Source of the DNA: an uncultured Lachnobacterium sp.
GTDB taxonomy: Bacteria > Bacillota > Clostridia > Lachnospirales > Lachnospiraceae
Reading direction: 5' to 3'
Assembly: GCA_900550545.1 (NCBI GenBank)
Contig: URSS01000004.1
Coordinates: 1 to 64,000, forward strand
Length of the DNA: 64,000 nucleotides
A program made the position numbers and the translations under genes. Positions 54,693-63,934 of the stretch are shown here, piece by piece (the stretch's first letter is position 1; the number at the start of each line of letters is the position of its first letter). A model generated the notes under the pieces. The model made no database searches, was not told the DNA's origin, and was given only the letters and a program-made list of their open reading frames with translations.

Positions 54693-56546
54693 CTAAGCCA
54701 CTACATCTTCAAACTGCGAATTGTAAAGGTTTGCATAGAAACCGTTCGCTGCAAGAAGTTCCTCGTGGTTACCCTGTTCAATAATATCGCCGTCTTTCAT
54801 AACAAGAATGAGATCTGCATCACGGATCGTGGAAAGTCTGTGGGCGATGACAAAACTTGTTCTGCCCTTCATCAGATTATCCATCGCTTTCTGAATCTCG
54901 ATTTCGGTTCTTGTATCGACGGAAGAAGTTGCCTCATCGAGAATGAGAATCTTGTTATCTGCAAGAATCGCTCTTGCAATGGTCAGAAGCTGTTTCTGTC
55001 CCTGTGATACGTTGCTGGCATCTTCATTTAACTCCATCTGATACCCACCCGGAAGTGTCTGAATGAAATGATGCGCTCTGGCAGCTTTTGCCGCTGCAAT
55101 CACTTCCTCATCGGTTGCATCGAGTCTTCCGTAGCGGATATTCTCCATGATGGTTCCTTTAAACAGCCAGGTATCCTGCAATACCATACCAAATGCATCG
55201 CGCAGTTCTCTTCGGTTGAAGTCTTTGATATTGTGATCATTCAACAGAATCGCACCACTGTTTACATCATAGAAACGCATGAGCAGTTTTACCATTGTTG
55301 TCTTTCCGGCTCCGGTCGGTCCTACGATTGCGATCTTCTGACCCGGCTTTACCTTAGCACTGAAATCATTAATAATAATCTGCTCCGGATTATAACCAAA
55401 ATGCACATGATCAAAGGTAACTTCGCCTGTGACGGTTGTAATATCTGCCGGGTTTTCTACAATCTGTACTTCCTCTTCTTCATTCAGAAATTCAAATACA
55501 CGCTCCGATGCAGCAGACATCGACTGTACCATATTGATGACCTGTGCAATCTGCTGGATTGGCTGGGTAAAGTTCTTTACATACTGAATGAACGCCTGAA
55601 TATCACCAATCGTAATTACATTTTTGATTGCAAGTAAACCACCGGTCAATGCCACACATGCATATCCAAGGTTTCCGACAAACATCATGATTGGATGCAT
55701 CATGCCGGATAAAAACTGTGACTTCCATGCAGAATCATAGAGAATTTTATTTGTTTTCTCAAACTCATCAATCGTATCTTTCTCGCGGTTAAAAGCCTTG
55801 ATCACAAGATGTCCTCCATAGACTTCCTCGACCTGACCGTTGATATGTCCCAGATATTCCTGCTGTGCACGGAAGAATTTCTGCGATTTCTTCGTCACGA
55901 ATCCGATCAGTCCCATAGAAATAGGAAGAATAACCAAAGCGATCAGTGTCATGAGCGGAGAAATGCTCAGCATCATGATCAATACACCGATCAGCGTTGC
56001 AACGGAAGTAATAATGGTCGTAATACTCTGGTTCAGTCCCTGTCCTAACGTATCGACATCATTGGTGATACGGGAGAGAACCTCACCGTACGTACGGCTC
56101 TCAAAATACTTCATCGGCATGCGATTGATTTTCTCTGAAATTTCTTTTCGCAGCTGATAACATACTTTCTGGGTCACACCTGTCATGATCCAGCCCTGAA
56201 TAAAGCTGAACAATGCACTGCACAGATACAACCCCAATACAAACAACAGGATGATTCCAATCTTTGTAAAATCGATGCTTCCCGTTCCTTTGATTTTATC
56301 CATTAGGCCCTCAGACAAGGCGGTCGTCGCTTTACCTAAAATCTTTGGTCCGATTACGGTAAATACGGTAGAGCAGGCTGCACAGATCATAACAATAAAA
56401 ATGCCGATTTTGTATTTTCCGATATATTGCATCAGCTGCTTAATGGACTTCTTTAAATCTTTCGGTTTTTCGCCCGGCTGCATGCCACGTCCCATCGGAC
56501 CTCTTCTTCTTGGCTGCTGATGTCTGACTTCCTGATTACTGCTCAT
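54693..56546 (-). CDS. Heterodimeric ABC exporter subunit, canonical ATPase site
   Basis: A 617-residue fused membrane/ATPase half-transporter with six membrane helices (about 35-330) and a C-terminal ATPase: Walker A GPTGAGKTT, signature NVSQGQKQ (Gln for Gly in the usual SGGQ), Walker B ILILDEATSSVD with catalytic Glu. It complements the partner upstream, whose Walker B lacks the Glu, as in BmrC/BmrD or TM287/288. The pair probably exports drugs or lipophilic compounds. The start overlaps the partner stop by 11 bases. Confidence 0.93.
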   Translation of the reverse strand: MSSNQEVRHQQPRRRGPMGRGMQPGEKPKDLKKSIKQLMQYIGKYKIGIFIVMICAACSTVFTVIGPKILGKATTALSEGLMDKIKGTGSIDFTKIGIILLFVLGLYLCSALFSFIQGWIMTGVTQKVCYQLRKEISEKINRMPMKYFESRTYGEVLSRITNDVDTLGQGLNQSITTIITSVATLIGVLIMMLSISPLMTLIALVILPISMGLIGFVTKKSQKFFRAQQEYLGHINGQVEEVYGGHLVIKAFNREKDTIDEFEKTNKILYDSAWKSQFLSGMMHPIMMFVGNLGYACVALTGGLLAIKNVITIGDIQAFIQYVKNFTQPIQQIAQVINMVQSMSAASERVFEFLNEEEEVQIVENPADITTVTGEVTFDHVHFGYNPEQIIINDFSAKVKPGQKIAIVGPTGAGKTTMVKLLMRFYDVNSGAILLNDHNIKDFNRRELRDAFGMVLQDTWLFKGTIMENIRYGRLDATDEEVIAAAKAARAHHFIQTLPGGYQMELNEDASNVSQGQKQLLTIARAILADNKILILDEATSSVDTRTEIEIQKAMDNLMKGRTSFVIAHRLSTIRDADLILVMKDGDIIEQGNHEELLAANGFYANLYNSQFEDVVA

Positions 56547-58860
56547 TTTCAGCCACCTCACTTTCATTCAGTCCAAGCTCACTTGCAGATAACTGGGATT
56601 TTGCAATTTCCTGATATACGCTGCAATTCTTTAACAGTTCCTCGTGTGTTCCTTTTCCGACAATGCGACCGTCATCCAGTACCAGGATCTGTTCTGCATG
56701 AAGAATCGTACTGATTCGCTGCGCTACGATAATCACCGTGCTGTCCTTTACATTTTCTGCAAGTGCCTTGCGGAGTGCCGCATCTGTTTTCAAATCCAGT
56801 GCGGAAAAACTGTCGTCGAAAATAAATATCTTCGGATCTTTTGCAATGGCTCTGGCAATTGCAAGTCGCTGCTTCTGTCCACCGGAAACATTGCTTCCGC
56901 CCTGCGCAATCGATGAATCATATTTATCATCTTTTGCCTCGATAAACTCAGTTGCCTGTGCGATTTCTGCTGCTTTTTTAATCTGCTCATCGCTTGCATC
57001 GTCTTTACCAAAGCGTAAGTTCGATGCGATCGTTCCGGAAAACAATACACCCTTCTGTGGTACAAAACCAATCTCCTCACGCAGATCTGCCATCGTAATA
57101 TTGCGGATGTCTTTGCCATCCAGTGTAATCTGTCCACCCGTCACATCATAGAGACGCGGAATCAGGTTGACCAGCGTGGATTTACCGCAACCGGTACTTC
57201 CAATGATTGCCGTCGTCTTTCCAGGTTCTGCCACGAAATCAATATCATGTAATACATCTTCCTCTGCCCCCGGATATCTGAAGTTTACATGTTCGAAACG
57301 AACAACTCCATCATGTACCGTCAGTTCTTCCGGAGCTTTTGGATCCTGAATGGAAGACTCTGTATGGATAACTTCATCGATACGCTCTGCTGCAACAGCT
57401 GCACGCGGAAGCATGATCGACATCATTGTCAGCATCAAAAATGACATAACAATCATCATTGCATAAGTGATAAATGCAGTCATTGCACCGACCTGCATCG
57501 TCCCTGCATCAATCTTGTGCGCACCTACCCATACAATTCCTACGGTAAGTACATTCATGATCATCATCATACCAGGCATCATAAATGTCATGACACGGTT
57601 TGTAAAAAGCATAGTCTTTGTCAACTCTTTATTCGCACCGTCAAAACGTTCTTCTTCTTTTTTCTCACGGCCAAATGCACGAATAACGGAAAGTCCGGTA
57701 AGAATCTCACGCGAAACCAGGTTGATATTGTCGACCAGTTTCTGCATCAGTTTGAATTTTGGCATAGTCACAGACATCAGTACCATGACATAACCAAGTA
57801 TCACAAGAATTGCCAGAACAATGATCCAGCCCATTCCGGCTCCGGTCTGCATAACTTTGATCACACCACCGATACCAAGGATCGGTGCATAGGCAACCAT
57901 ACGAAGAAGCAGCACAGATACCATCTGGATCTGCTGAATATCGTTCGTGCTTCGTGTGATTAAGGATGCTGTAGAAAAGCGGTCCATCTCTGCATTGGAA
58001 AATCCAACGACCCGTTTGAACACACCATCGCGCAGATTCATACCGATTCCTGCACCGATACGGGATGCAAAGAATCCAACGAGAACCGTAACCAGTCCCA
58101 TCAGAAGTGCCATGCCGACCATTTTCAGTCCTGCACTGAGCAGATAGGATTTCTGAATCTTATCCACATTCACACCTGCGTCTTTGTCCGCTGCTACCGC
58201 ATAGGCAATGCCCATAGATTTCACAAGAGAACTTCCCATCGTATCAATGGTATCCTCCATCGTGTCACGCATGGAAAGAATCTGGTCTTTGTCCATCGCA
58301 CCGCTTGCCAGCATATTGGCAAATATCGGTCTTACGTCCACACAGTCGACTTTGACTTTGTTTCCGTCATCATCCTCTTTCTCCTGCTTGAAACTTTTCA
58401 GGTCCACATGCATCATTGCACCGATATCTTCCACACTCATGTCAGCAAAAGCCGATACATCTTTTCCCATCTGCTTTGCGATTGTCTCCTTAAAAGTGTC
58501 CACTTCCATCGCACGCATCTGGTAGTTCATAATGAGCGGAATCGTAAGTTCCTCATCAATATCATTCAGTTCCTTATTGGATAAATCTTTTAACTCATAC
58601 AGATCATCTTTCTTTTCATAGATGTCTTTCCATGTATTCGTTTCCTTATCCGTCATAATAAACTGTGCTGTATCAAATTCATCTGCAGTCATCTTTTCCG
58701 GCACAACATGCTCCACACCATTGTTCTGGATTCCCACATCGATGATATCCGACGTATATACCGGAAGTGACAGGTCACACCATGCCTGGACGAACAGCAG
58801 CGCAATGATAATTATGACTGCTTTCCAGTAGGGAAGCATATTTTTAAAAATCCTACTCAT
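56536..58860 (-). CDS. Heterodimeric ABC exporter subunit, degenerate ATPase site
   Basis: A 774-residue half-transporter longer than usual because about 190 residues (about 50-240) are inserted as an extracytoplasmic domain between the first two membrane helices. Walker A is GSTGCGKST, the signature NVSGGQKQR, and Walker B IFIFDDSFSALD has Asp in place of the catalytic Glu. The ATG at 58860 has GAAAGGA 10 bases upstream and overlaps the marR stop by 8 bases. Upstream codons over the 15-bp repeat are not part of the protein. Confidence 0.92.
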   Translation of the reverse strand: MSRIFKNMLPYWKAVIIIIALLFVQAWCDLSLPVYTSDIIDVGIQNNGVEHVVPEKMTADEFDTAQFIMTDKETNTWKDIYEKKDDLYELKDLSNKELNDIDEELTIPLIMNYQMRAMEVDTFKETIAKQMGKDVSAFADMSVEDIGAMMHVDLKSFKQEKEDDDGNKVKVDCVDVRPIFANMLASGAMDKDQILSMRDTMEDTIDTMGSSLVKSMGIAYAVAADKDAGVNVDKIQKSYLLSAGLKMVGMALLMGLVTVLVGFFASRIGAGIGMNLRDGVFKRVVGFSNAEMDRFSTASLITRSTNDIQQIQMVSVLLLRMVAYAPILGIGGVIKVMQTGAGMGWIIVLAILVILGYVMVLMSVTMPKFKLMQKLVDNINLVSREILTGLSVIRAFGREKKEEERFDGANKELTKTMLFTNRVMTFMMPGMMMIMNVLTVGIVWVGAHKIDAGTMQVGAMTAFITYAMMIVMSFLMLTMMSIMLPRAAVAAERIDEVIHTESSIQDPKAPEELTVHDGVVRFEHVNFRYPGAEEDVLHDIDFVAEPGKTTAIIGSTGCGKSTLVNLIPRLYDVTGGQITLDGKDIRNITMADLREEIGFVPQKGVLFSGTIASNLRFGKDDASDEQIKKAAEIAQATEFIEAKDDKYDSSIAQGGSNVSGGQKQRLAIARAIAKDPKIFIFDDSFSALDLKTDAALRKALAENVKDSTVIIVAQRISTILHAEQILVLDDGRIVGKGTHEELLKNCSVYQEIAKSQLSASELGLNESEVAENEQ

Positions 58861-59374
58861 GCTCTCTTTCCTTTCTGTCCTTGATTTTTCTGTCCTTGAT
58901 TTTTCTGTCCTTGATTTTTCTGTCCTTGATTTTTCTAGCCTCAAGTTCCTTTTCTGCAATACTGTAAATGTTATTCAGGTACAAGATCAGTTGATTCATT
59001 TCCTGCTCATCCAACTTTGCCATCACAGTTTTTCCAAAGTCACGCATTTCCCGTTGTACTGCGCTGGTCTGCTTTTTGCCCTCCTCCGTCAGTTCCACGT
59101 ATGTATTGCGTCGGTCATTTTTGTTGATGGTACGTTCCACGTATCCTTTTTCTTCCAATCCTCTCAGCGTTCTTGAGATTGCTGACGGGAGCATTCTTGC
59201 CGTAGAAGCCAGCTTTGAGATCGTCATCTTGTCATCCTGTCCCTTTTTCATTATCACATTCATTACGATGAAGTCCGCTTTGTTCATGTTTTGCATTATG
59301 TCACCGAATTTCAGCTTATGAAACTGATTCATGGCGCGAAACATATCTTCATAAAGATCGTCTCTGGTTTTCAT
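58853..59374 (-). CDS. MarR family transcriptional regulator with KIKDR repeat tail
   Basis: A 173-residue winged-helix regulator (MTISKLASTARMLPSAISRTLRGLEEKGYVER is the DNA-binding region, about residues 50-82). It is the likely repressor of the exporter genes that follow with overlapping codons. The C-terminus is extended by four KIKDR units encoded by a 15-bp tandem repeat. AAGGAG precedes the ATG. MITE copy 3 ends 28 bp upstream of the start codon, so any promoter lies in or beyond the element. Confidence 0.92.
   Translation of the reverse strand: MKTRDDLYEDMFRAMNQFHKLKFGDIMQNMNKADFIVMNVIMKKGQDDKMTISKLASTARMLPSAISRTLRGLEEKGYVERTINKNDRRNTYVELTEEGKKQTSAVQREMRDFGKTVMAKLDEQEMNQLILYLNNIYSIAEKELEARKIKDRKIKDRKIKDRKIKDRKEREHE
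58876..58935. repeat. Four-copy 15-bp tandem repeat in the 3-prime end of marR
   Basis: The unit TGTCCTTGATTTTTC occurs four times without change and encodes KIKDR on the minus strand. The 15-bp length keeps frame whatever the copy number. It ends 16 bp before the ATG of the exporter gene. Confidence 0.95.
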
Positions 59375-59402
59375 AGTTACACTCCTTATTTTTCAATTAT
59401 AT

Positions 59403-59614
59403 GATTAAAGGGTCAAAAGGTATCATCGATGCATGCTTGCATGCAATTCGATGTATACCTTAGTGACCCGCACTACACCGAGAAAGTAGCAATTTACTGC
59501 TGAAACGCAGAAAATTAGCGGATTTCGAGGTGGAGTCAGATTACGGGAATGCGTAGCATGTAGTAATCTGATTAATCATAAATGAGGGGCAAAATACCTT
59601 TTGACCCTCATATC
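59403..59614 (+). mobile_element. 212-bp MITE-like structured repeat, complete copy 3
   Basis: Apparently identical to copies 1 and 2. Perfect 7-bp target duplication ATTATAT at 59396-59402 and 59615-59621. It lies between the start of marR and the end of the galactanase gene, and fills most of the 348-bp gap together with the galactanase terminator. On the minus strand the left element end plus the duplication creates a TATAAT just ahead of marR. Confidence 0.93.
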
Positions 59615-59654
59615 ATTATATAACATTGTTAAGTATTTGCGTGTGTTAAATAAT

Positions 59655-59694
59655 AACACCGGCAAATTACTTCGTCAAGCAATCTGCCGGTGTT
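59655..59694 (-). terminator. Terminator of the galactanase gene
   Basis: AACACCGGCA and TGCCGGTGTT form a 10-bp stem with a 20-base loop; the minus strand continues ATTATTTAAC, a modest T-rich tail. It lies 29 bp after the stop codon. Confidence 0.7.
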
Positions 59695-59722
59695 TATATT
59701 TATTTCATATTTTGTTTAGAAA

Positions 59723-62700
59723 TTACTTTACTTTTACCTTCATTGTTACGGTCTTTTTCTTACCACTCTTTAAGGTAACGGTTGCTTTTACAACCGCAGT
59801 TCCCTTTTTCTTTGCAGTAATCTTTCCGTTCTTTGCTACTTTTACAACAGATTTCTTTGTCGTTGTATAAGTAACGCTCTTTACGTTGTCCATGTCAAGC
59901 TTGCTGCTTAACTGGATTTTTGTTGATTTTCCTTTCTTTACTGAAACAGATGTTTTCTTTACTTCAACAGTTTTTAAAACAGCCTTCTCGACTTTCTCTA
60001 CCTCTTTTGCTGTAACAAGCTGATACTCACATCCCTTTGGAAGACTTACAGAAATTGTACCGTTTTCATCTACCTTATATGACTTTGCATTGACAAGTTT
60101 CTTCTCGCCCGTTTTCTTGTCTACGGCAAGAACCTTAAGTGTATTTTCAGCTGTAAGGTCCTTTGCATCAACGGTAACTGTGTACTGTGTATTTCCTTTT
60201 GCATCCGTAACCTCGGTTGTGATGACAACGCTGTCTGTTCCTGCTGCCTCAACAATCTTTGCTGCAACATCTGTGGAAATTTCCGGTTTTGTACTTTTAA
60301 CCGTTGCACCTGCATCTGTTACATTTCCGTTACTGTCCTTCGTGATTGTAACCGTTGCTTCTACCTTTTCTCCAGAAGGTGTGGCAGCTGTTACATTCTT
60401 GATTTCTGTTGTATCCTTGTCCGTTGGTGTCACTACGGTTGTATTGCTGGAAGAACCGGAATCCGATCCATTATTATCCTTATTATCCCCAGAAGCTCCT
60501 TCCTGATGCAAATACAATACATCCACAGATCCCCAACCTGCTGCTTTATTTTCAACAGCAATACGGAATTTTACGCTAGTCTCTTTGTCGAGTGTAAATG
60601 TTACCTTTGGTGTTTTCCATTCGTTCCATCCGGTTACTTCTGTCGCATCTCCGCTGGATAAAACGCTGTCATTCTCTACATTTAACACCTGCATAATCAC
60701 ACTTGCATCTTTTCCTTCTGCATATGCTTCAAATGTATAGCTACCCTTTGCTAGAGTAATTGCTTCATTGTAAGTAACAGAACCGGTTGCCTCTGCTGCA
60801 CTATACCAGCTCATGCTGTGTTTTCCACTCTTTGGATTTTCTGTAGATGGAATATTCTTAAACATTGTTCCATCAATGGTAAATACAGAACCGTCATCAA
60901 ACTCTACCGCTGCCTCATTTGTAATCAGATTGGCCTGCTTTACCTTTAAAGTCAGGGTTACCTCTGCACTCTTCTTTCCTTTATATGTACCTCTGGTAAT
61001 CTCTTTGCTGAATGTAACCGTTCCTGCGACCTGATAAATACCTGCCTTTGTTGTATCAATTTTCTTTACATCTGTTTCATTCCATGTAATCTCTTCTGCT
61101 TTTGTCTCATCGGAATACATAACATCCAAAGTCTTTGGAAGCTCAAATGTACTATTTGCAAGAACTTCCTGTGTCAGATCAGCCCCCATTCCCTCGACGC
61201 TGACCTCATTGGATACTGCACCTGTCTTTACATAGTTCCATACATGAAGAGAAGGACTTGCAGTTCCATCCGGATAAAACATTGCTTCGTTGTCTACGGC
61301 AGAACCGCCAAACCATACGCCTGCATCTTTTGCATCAAACTCACTTGCATAGCTGGATGCCCAGCCGCTTCCATATTTTTCCCATTTTTCCTTGTTTGCT
61401 GCTACCTGCTTGTCATATGCTTCTCCGGTCAGCCCTGTGGTGTCTCCTACCGTCAGCCATGCCGGTTCCCAGTAGTAAACGCCAAGACCACCGGCATTGT
61501 TTACGGTGTTGATCAGGTTTCTGATTGCCGTAGCCTGTCCCTGCTCGGTAAACGGCTCCGTTGCATTGTCTGCGGTATCATTGTTTCCGACACGAACAGT
61601 ATTGCTGTGACCATCGCTGTCCTCTAAGGTATAAGCGTAACTGGTCTCTGCTACCATAACATCTTTTCCATAAGTATTTTTTACTGTTTCCAGCTGTGTC
61701 TTTAAATTATCCAAAGTTCCATGCCAATATGGATAATAGCTGGTTGCAAGAATATCATAGTCTACTTTATTCTCATCCAGACGTTTTGCCCATCTTGTCA
61801 TGTTTGCTTTTTCCGGGTTGGTCAGATGAATAACCACTTTGACTTCATTGTTGTATGCCTTCACACCTTTTGATCCAGCTTCAAAAAGAGTACACATATT
61901 TGCGACATCGGTTTCTCCAATAAATCCGTTTGTTGTCTCATTTCCTACCTGTACCATGTCAACGACATCTTTTGTCGGATCAATCGTATTTAAAGAATCC
62001 TCAAGAAAAGCGGTAAGCGCTTCTGCCTTCTGCTCTACGGTGTAACCCTTCCACGCCTTTGGCACATACTGTTTTCCAGGATCGGTCCACAGATCGGAGC
62101 AGTGAAAATCAACAAGCATCTTGATTTCGGCCTTCCGGCAGGCATCTGCAAACTGTTTTGCTTTTTCCACATCATTGTTTCCACCACCATAGCCATTTCC
62201 ATTCGTATCGTACGGATTGTTCCATACGCGGATACGAATATGGTTGATTCCCTGATCTGCAAGGAATTTGCAGATATCATCAAGTGTTTCCAGTTTGTTT
62301 CCTTCATAATCCCGATAAACAACACCACTTTCCAGCTCGGAAATCATAGAAGAAATATCCATACCCATAATAAAATCGGAAGATAATTCCTTGTCTGTTT
62401 TCTTTACGTTTACAGTTGCATCGGTTACGGTGGATGCTGCCTGCTTTACCTGAATTTTGATGGTAAGATTGTCAATGATCTTCTTCCAGTTATCATCCTG
62501 CAGATTGATCTGAATCTCATTGTCTCCGGCCTTCTGTGGCTGCATCTTCATGGTAAGCACGCGACCGCCATCTGAGCCTTCGGATATATAATCTATAAAT
62601 TCACTCTGACTTTCTGTAGTATTATTCCACCAGTAAATGTGATATCCGGCTTTTGTCAGGTCTGTAATTTCCTGTCCGTCCTTCTGTAAGGAAACGGTAA

Positions 62701-63301
62701 ATGTAACGGTATCACCAACAGTTACTTCTGTCTGATCGGCGGTAAGCTTTAATGTATATCCATCTTTTGTCACTTCAGAGCTATTCGTTTCTCCCTGGTC
62801 CTGACCTTTAATAGTAAGTCCTGCTTCTGAGAGATTTTCATATACTTTTCCATCCTTGATGGCATAAGCATTTTTTGCTCCACTTACAAATGCTGCATAC
62901 TGCTGTGTGTTATTCCACTGGTTGTCATACTCCGCCTTTTTGTTGTTGGAATCGTTCTGATAGATGGTAAATCCATCATTTGCTGCAGCATCCTTGATCT
63001 GGAACGTCGCACTGTACCAGTTCGTATTTCCTTCCACTGCTGTCATCTTTGTCTGCTTATTTTCCCATCCAAACGTAGAATTCAGATCGTTTCCCTCCGC
63101 AAAGGTAAGCCCGGCCCAGTTCCATATATCCACATACAGTGGATCTTTGCTCTCATTGTAGTAATACAGCGTAAAGCTGTCATTTTCTGCCGCCTGTACA
63201 CTCTCCTTTCTGGCATTCCACACACTAAACTGTGTCAGCACCATCGTAAATACAAGCACTATGCTAAGTACTCTTTTTTTCCATGTCCTTTTCTTTTCCA
63301 T
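59723..63301 (-). CDS. Secreted multidomain GH53 endo-beta-1,4-galactanase
   Basis: A 1192-residue exported enzyme that cleaves beta-1,4-galactan of pectin side chains. Signal peptide about 1-38 (ending SVQAA). Residues 40-160 resemble a CBM25/26-type starch-binding module, 180-290 an Ig-like domain. The GH53 catalytic domain spans about 305-695, with acid/base Glu455 (QVGNETTNG) and nucleophile Glu552 (MVAETSY). An Ig-like Big_4 domain (700-790), a CBM61-like galactan-binding module (790-935), a Ser/Thr linker and a C-terminal Big_2 domain (1110-1192) follow. No LPXTG anchor is seen. A LacI-type operator overlaps its start region. Confidence 0.92.
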   Translation of the reverse strand: MEKKRTWKKRVLSIVLVFTMVLTQFSVWNARKESVQAAENDSFTLYYYNESKDPLYVDIWNWAGLTFAEGNDLNSTFGWENKQTKMTAVEGNTNWYSATFQIKDAAANDGFTIYQNDSNNKKAEYDNQWNNTQQYAAFVSGAKNAYAIKDGKVYENLSEAGLTIKGQDQGETNSSEVTKDGYTLKLTADQTEVTVGDTVTFTVSLQKDGQEITDLTKAGYHIYWWNNTTESQSEFIDYISEGSDGGRVLTMKMQPQKAGDNEIQINLQDDNWKKIIDNLTIKIQVKQAASTVTDATVNVKKTDKELSSDFIMGMDISSMISELESGVVYRDYEGNKLETLDDICKFLADQGINHIRIRVWNNPYDTNGNGYGGGNNDVEKAKQFADACRKAEIKMLVDFHCSDLWTDPGKQYVPKAWKGYTVEQKAEALTAFLEDSLNTIDPTKDVVDMVQVGNETTNGFIGETDVANMCTLFEAGSKGVKAYNNEVKVVIHLTNPEKANMTRWAKRLDENKVDYDILATSYYPYWHGTLDNLKTQLETVKNTYGKDVMVAETSYAYTLEDSDGHSNTVRVGNNDTADNATEPFTEQGQATAIRNLINTVNNAGGLGVYYWEPAWLTVGDTTGLTGEAYDKQVAANKEKWEKYGSGWASSYASEFDAKDAGVWFGGSAVDNEAMFYPDGTASPSLHVWNYVKTGAVSNEVSVEGMGADLTQEVLANSTFELPKTLDVMYSDETKAEEITWNETDVKKIDTTKAGIYQVAGTVTFSKEITRGTYKGKKSAEVTLTLKVKQANLITNEAAVEFDDGSVFTIDGTMFKNIPSTENPKSGKHSMSWYSAAEATGSVTYNEAITLAKGSYTFEAYAEGKDASVIMQVLNVENDSVLSSGDATEVTGWNEWKTPKVTFTLDKETSVKFRIAVENKAAGWGSVDVLYLHQEGASGDNKDNNGSDSGSSSNTTVVTPTDKDTTEIKNVTAATPSGEKVEATVTITKDSNGNVTDAGATVKSTKPEISTDVAAKIVEAAGTDSVVITTEVTDAKGNTQYTVTVDAKDLTAENTLKVLAVDKKTGEKKLVNAKSYKVDENGTISVSLPKGCEYQLVTAKEVEKVEKAVLKTVEVKKTSVSVKKGKSTKIQLSSKLDMDNVKSVTYTTTKKSVVKVAKNGKITAKKKGTAVVKATVTLKSGKKKTVTMKVKVK

Positions 63302-63396
63302 AGAATCCTCCCTCTCTGTGTTCTGACAAATGTTTTGTCAAAACAATGCTGGCAATTTCTCCCTTTGATTTTATCTCTTTATCCAGCTTTGTTTTG

Positions 63397-63455
63397 CGCA
63401 ACCGTTTGCGTTTTTTGATGTACATAGTGTACCATATTGATTTTCAGAGATTCAA
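63397..63455 (-). promoter_or_regulatory. Promoter and LacI-type operator of the galactanase gene
   Basis: On the minus strand TTGAAT (63450-63455) and TACACT (63426-63431) are 18 bases apart. The near-perfect palindrome CGCAACCGTTTGCG (63397-63410) lies 15 bases after the -10, where a LacI/GalR-family repressor would block transcription. This fits control by a galactoside-responsive regulator encoded elsewhere. Confidence 0.75.
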
Positions 63456-63541
63456 TTCGCACTATTTCTAATTATTTTTCAGAATTTTATGAAAAATGAA
63501 CAGACATATTTTTAGACAAAAAACAATTGTGCATAAAAAAG

Positions 63542-63576
63542 AAAAGTGCGCAACCAATCTGTGTTTGCGCATTTTT
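63542..63576. terminator. Bidirectional terminator upstream of the galactanase promoter
   Basis: TGCGCAA and TTGCGCA pair with an 11-base loop; T-runs follow on both strands. On the minus strand it would end transcription coming from the gene at the right edge. The 630 bp from 63302 to 63934 hold this, the promoter/operator and one unconvincing 85-codon frame. Confidence 0.7.
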
Positions 63577-63934
63577 ACTACTAATTATTCAATTTTACCA
63601 ATGATTTTTCGTTAGATACATGAAACTGCTTTCTTTTGTGTCGTTTTCACGCATTTCTTAAGCTGCTTTCTGTATACAAATTTACGCCCCCAAAAGCAAA
63701 CCTCCGTACAATATGTTACCACTTCATCAACTGCACTCTCAAACTTCATCGGTATACAGATAAAACTCATGGAATTGTGAGTTCTGTTCATAATTCCTCG
63801 CATTCCTCGTGATTTGTTGCTGATGTCAGGCATGACATCAAATATGAAATATTTGAGTTTTGCGGACATGGAATTACGTAGTTGTTCTCATCATCTGTCA
63901 ACCACTGTACTATCTTTTAATCATAAAAATTTAT

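Noticed and set aside
58861..58959. An N-terminal extension of the exporter with KSRTE repeats
   Set aside because: The extension is the marR tandem repeat read in another frame; the ATG at 58860 has a proper ribosome site and starts with the expected MSRIFKNMLPYWK.
63612..63869. 85-codon open frame on the minus strand
   Set aside because: No Shine-Dalgarno sequence, no recognisable domain and odd composition; more likely 3-prime untranslated sequence of the gene at the right edge.
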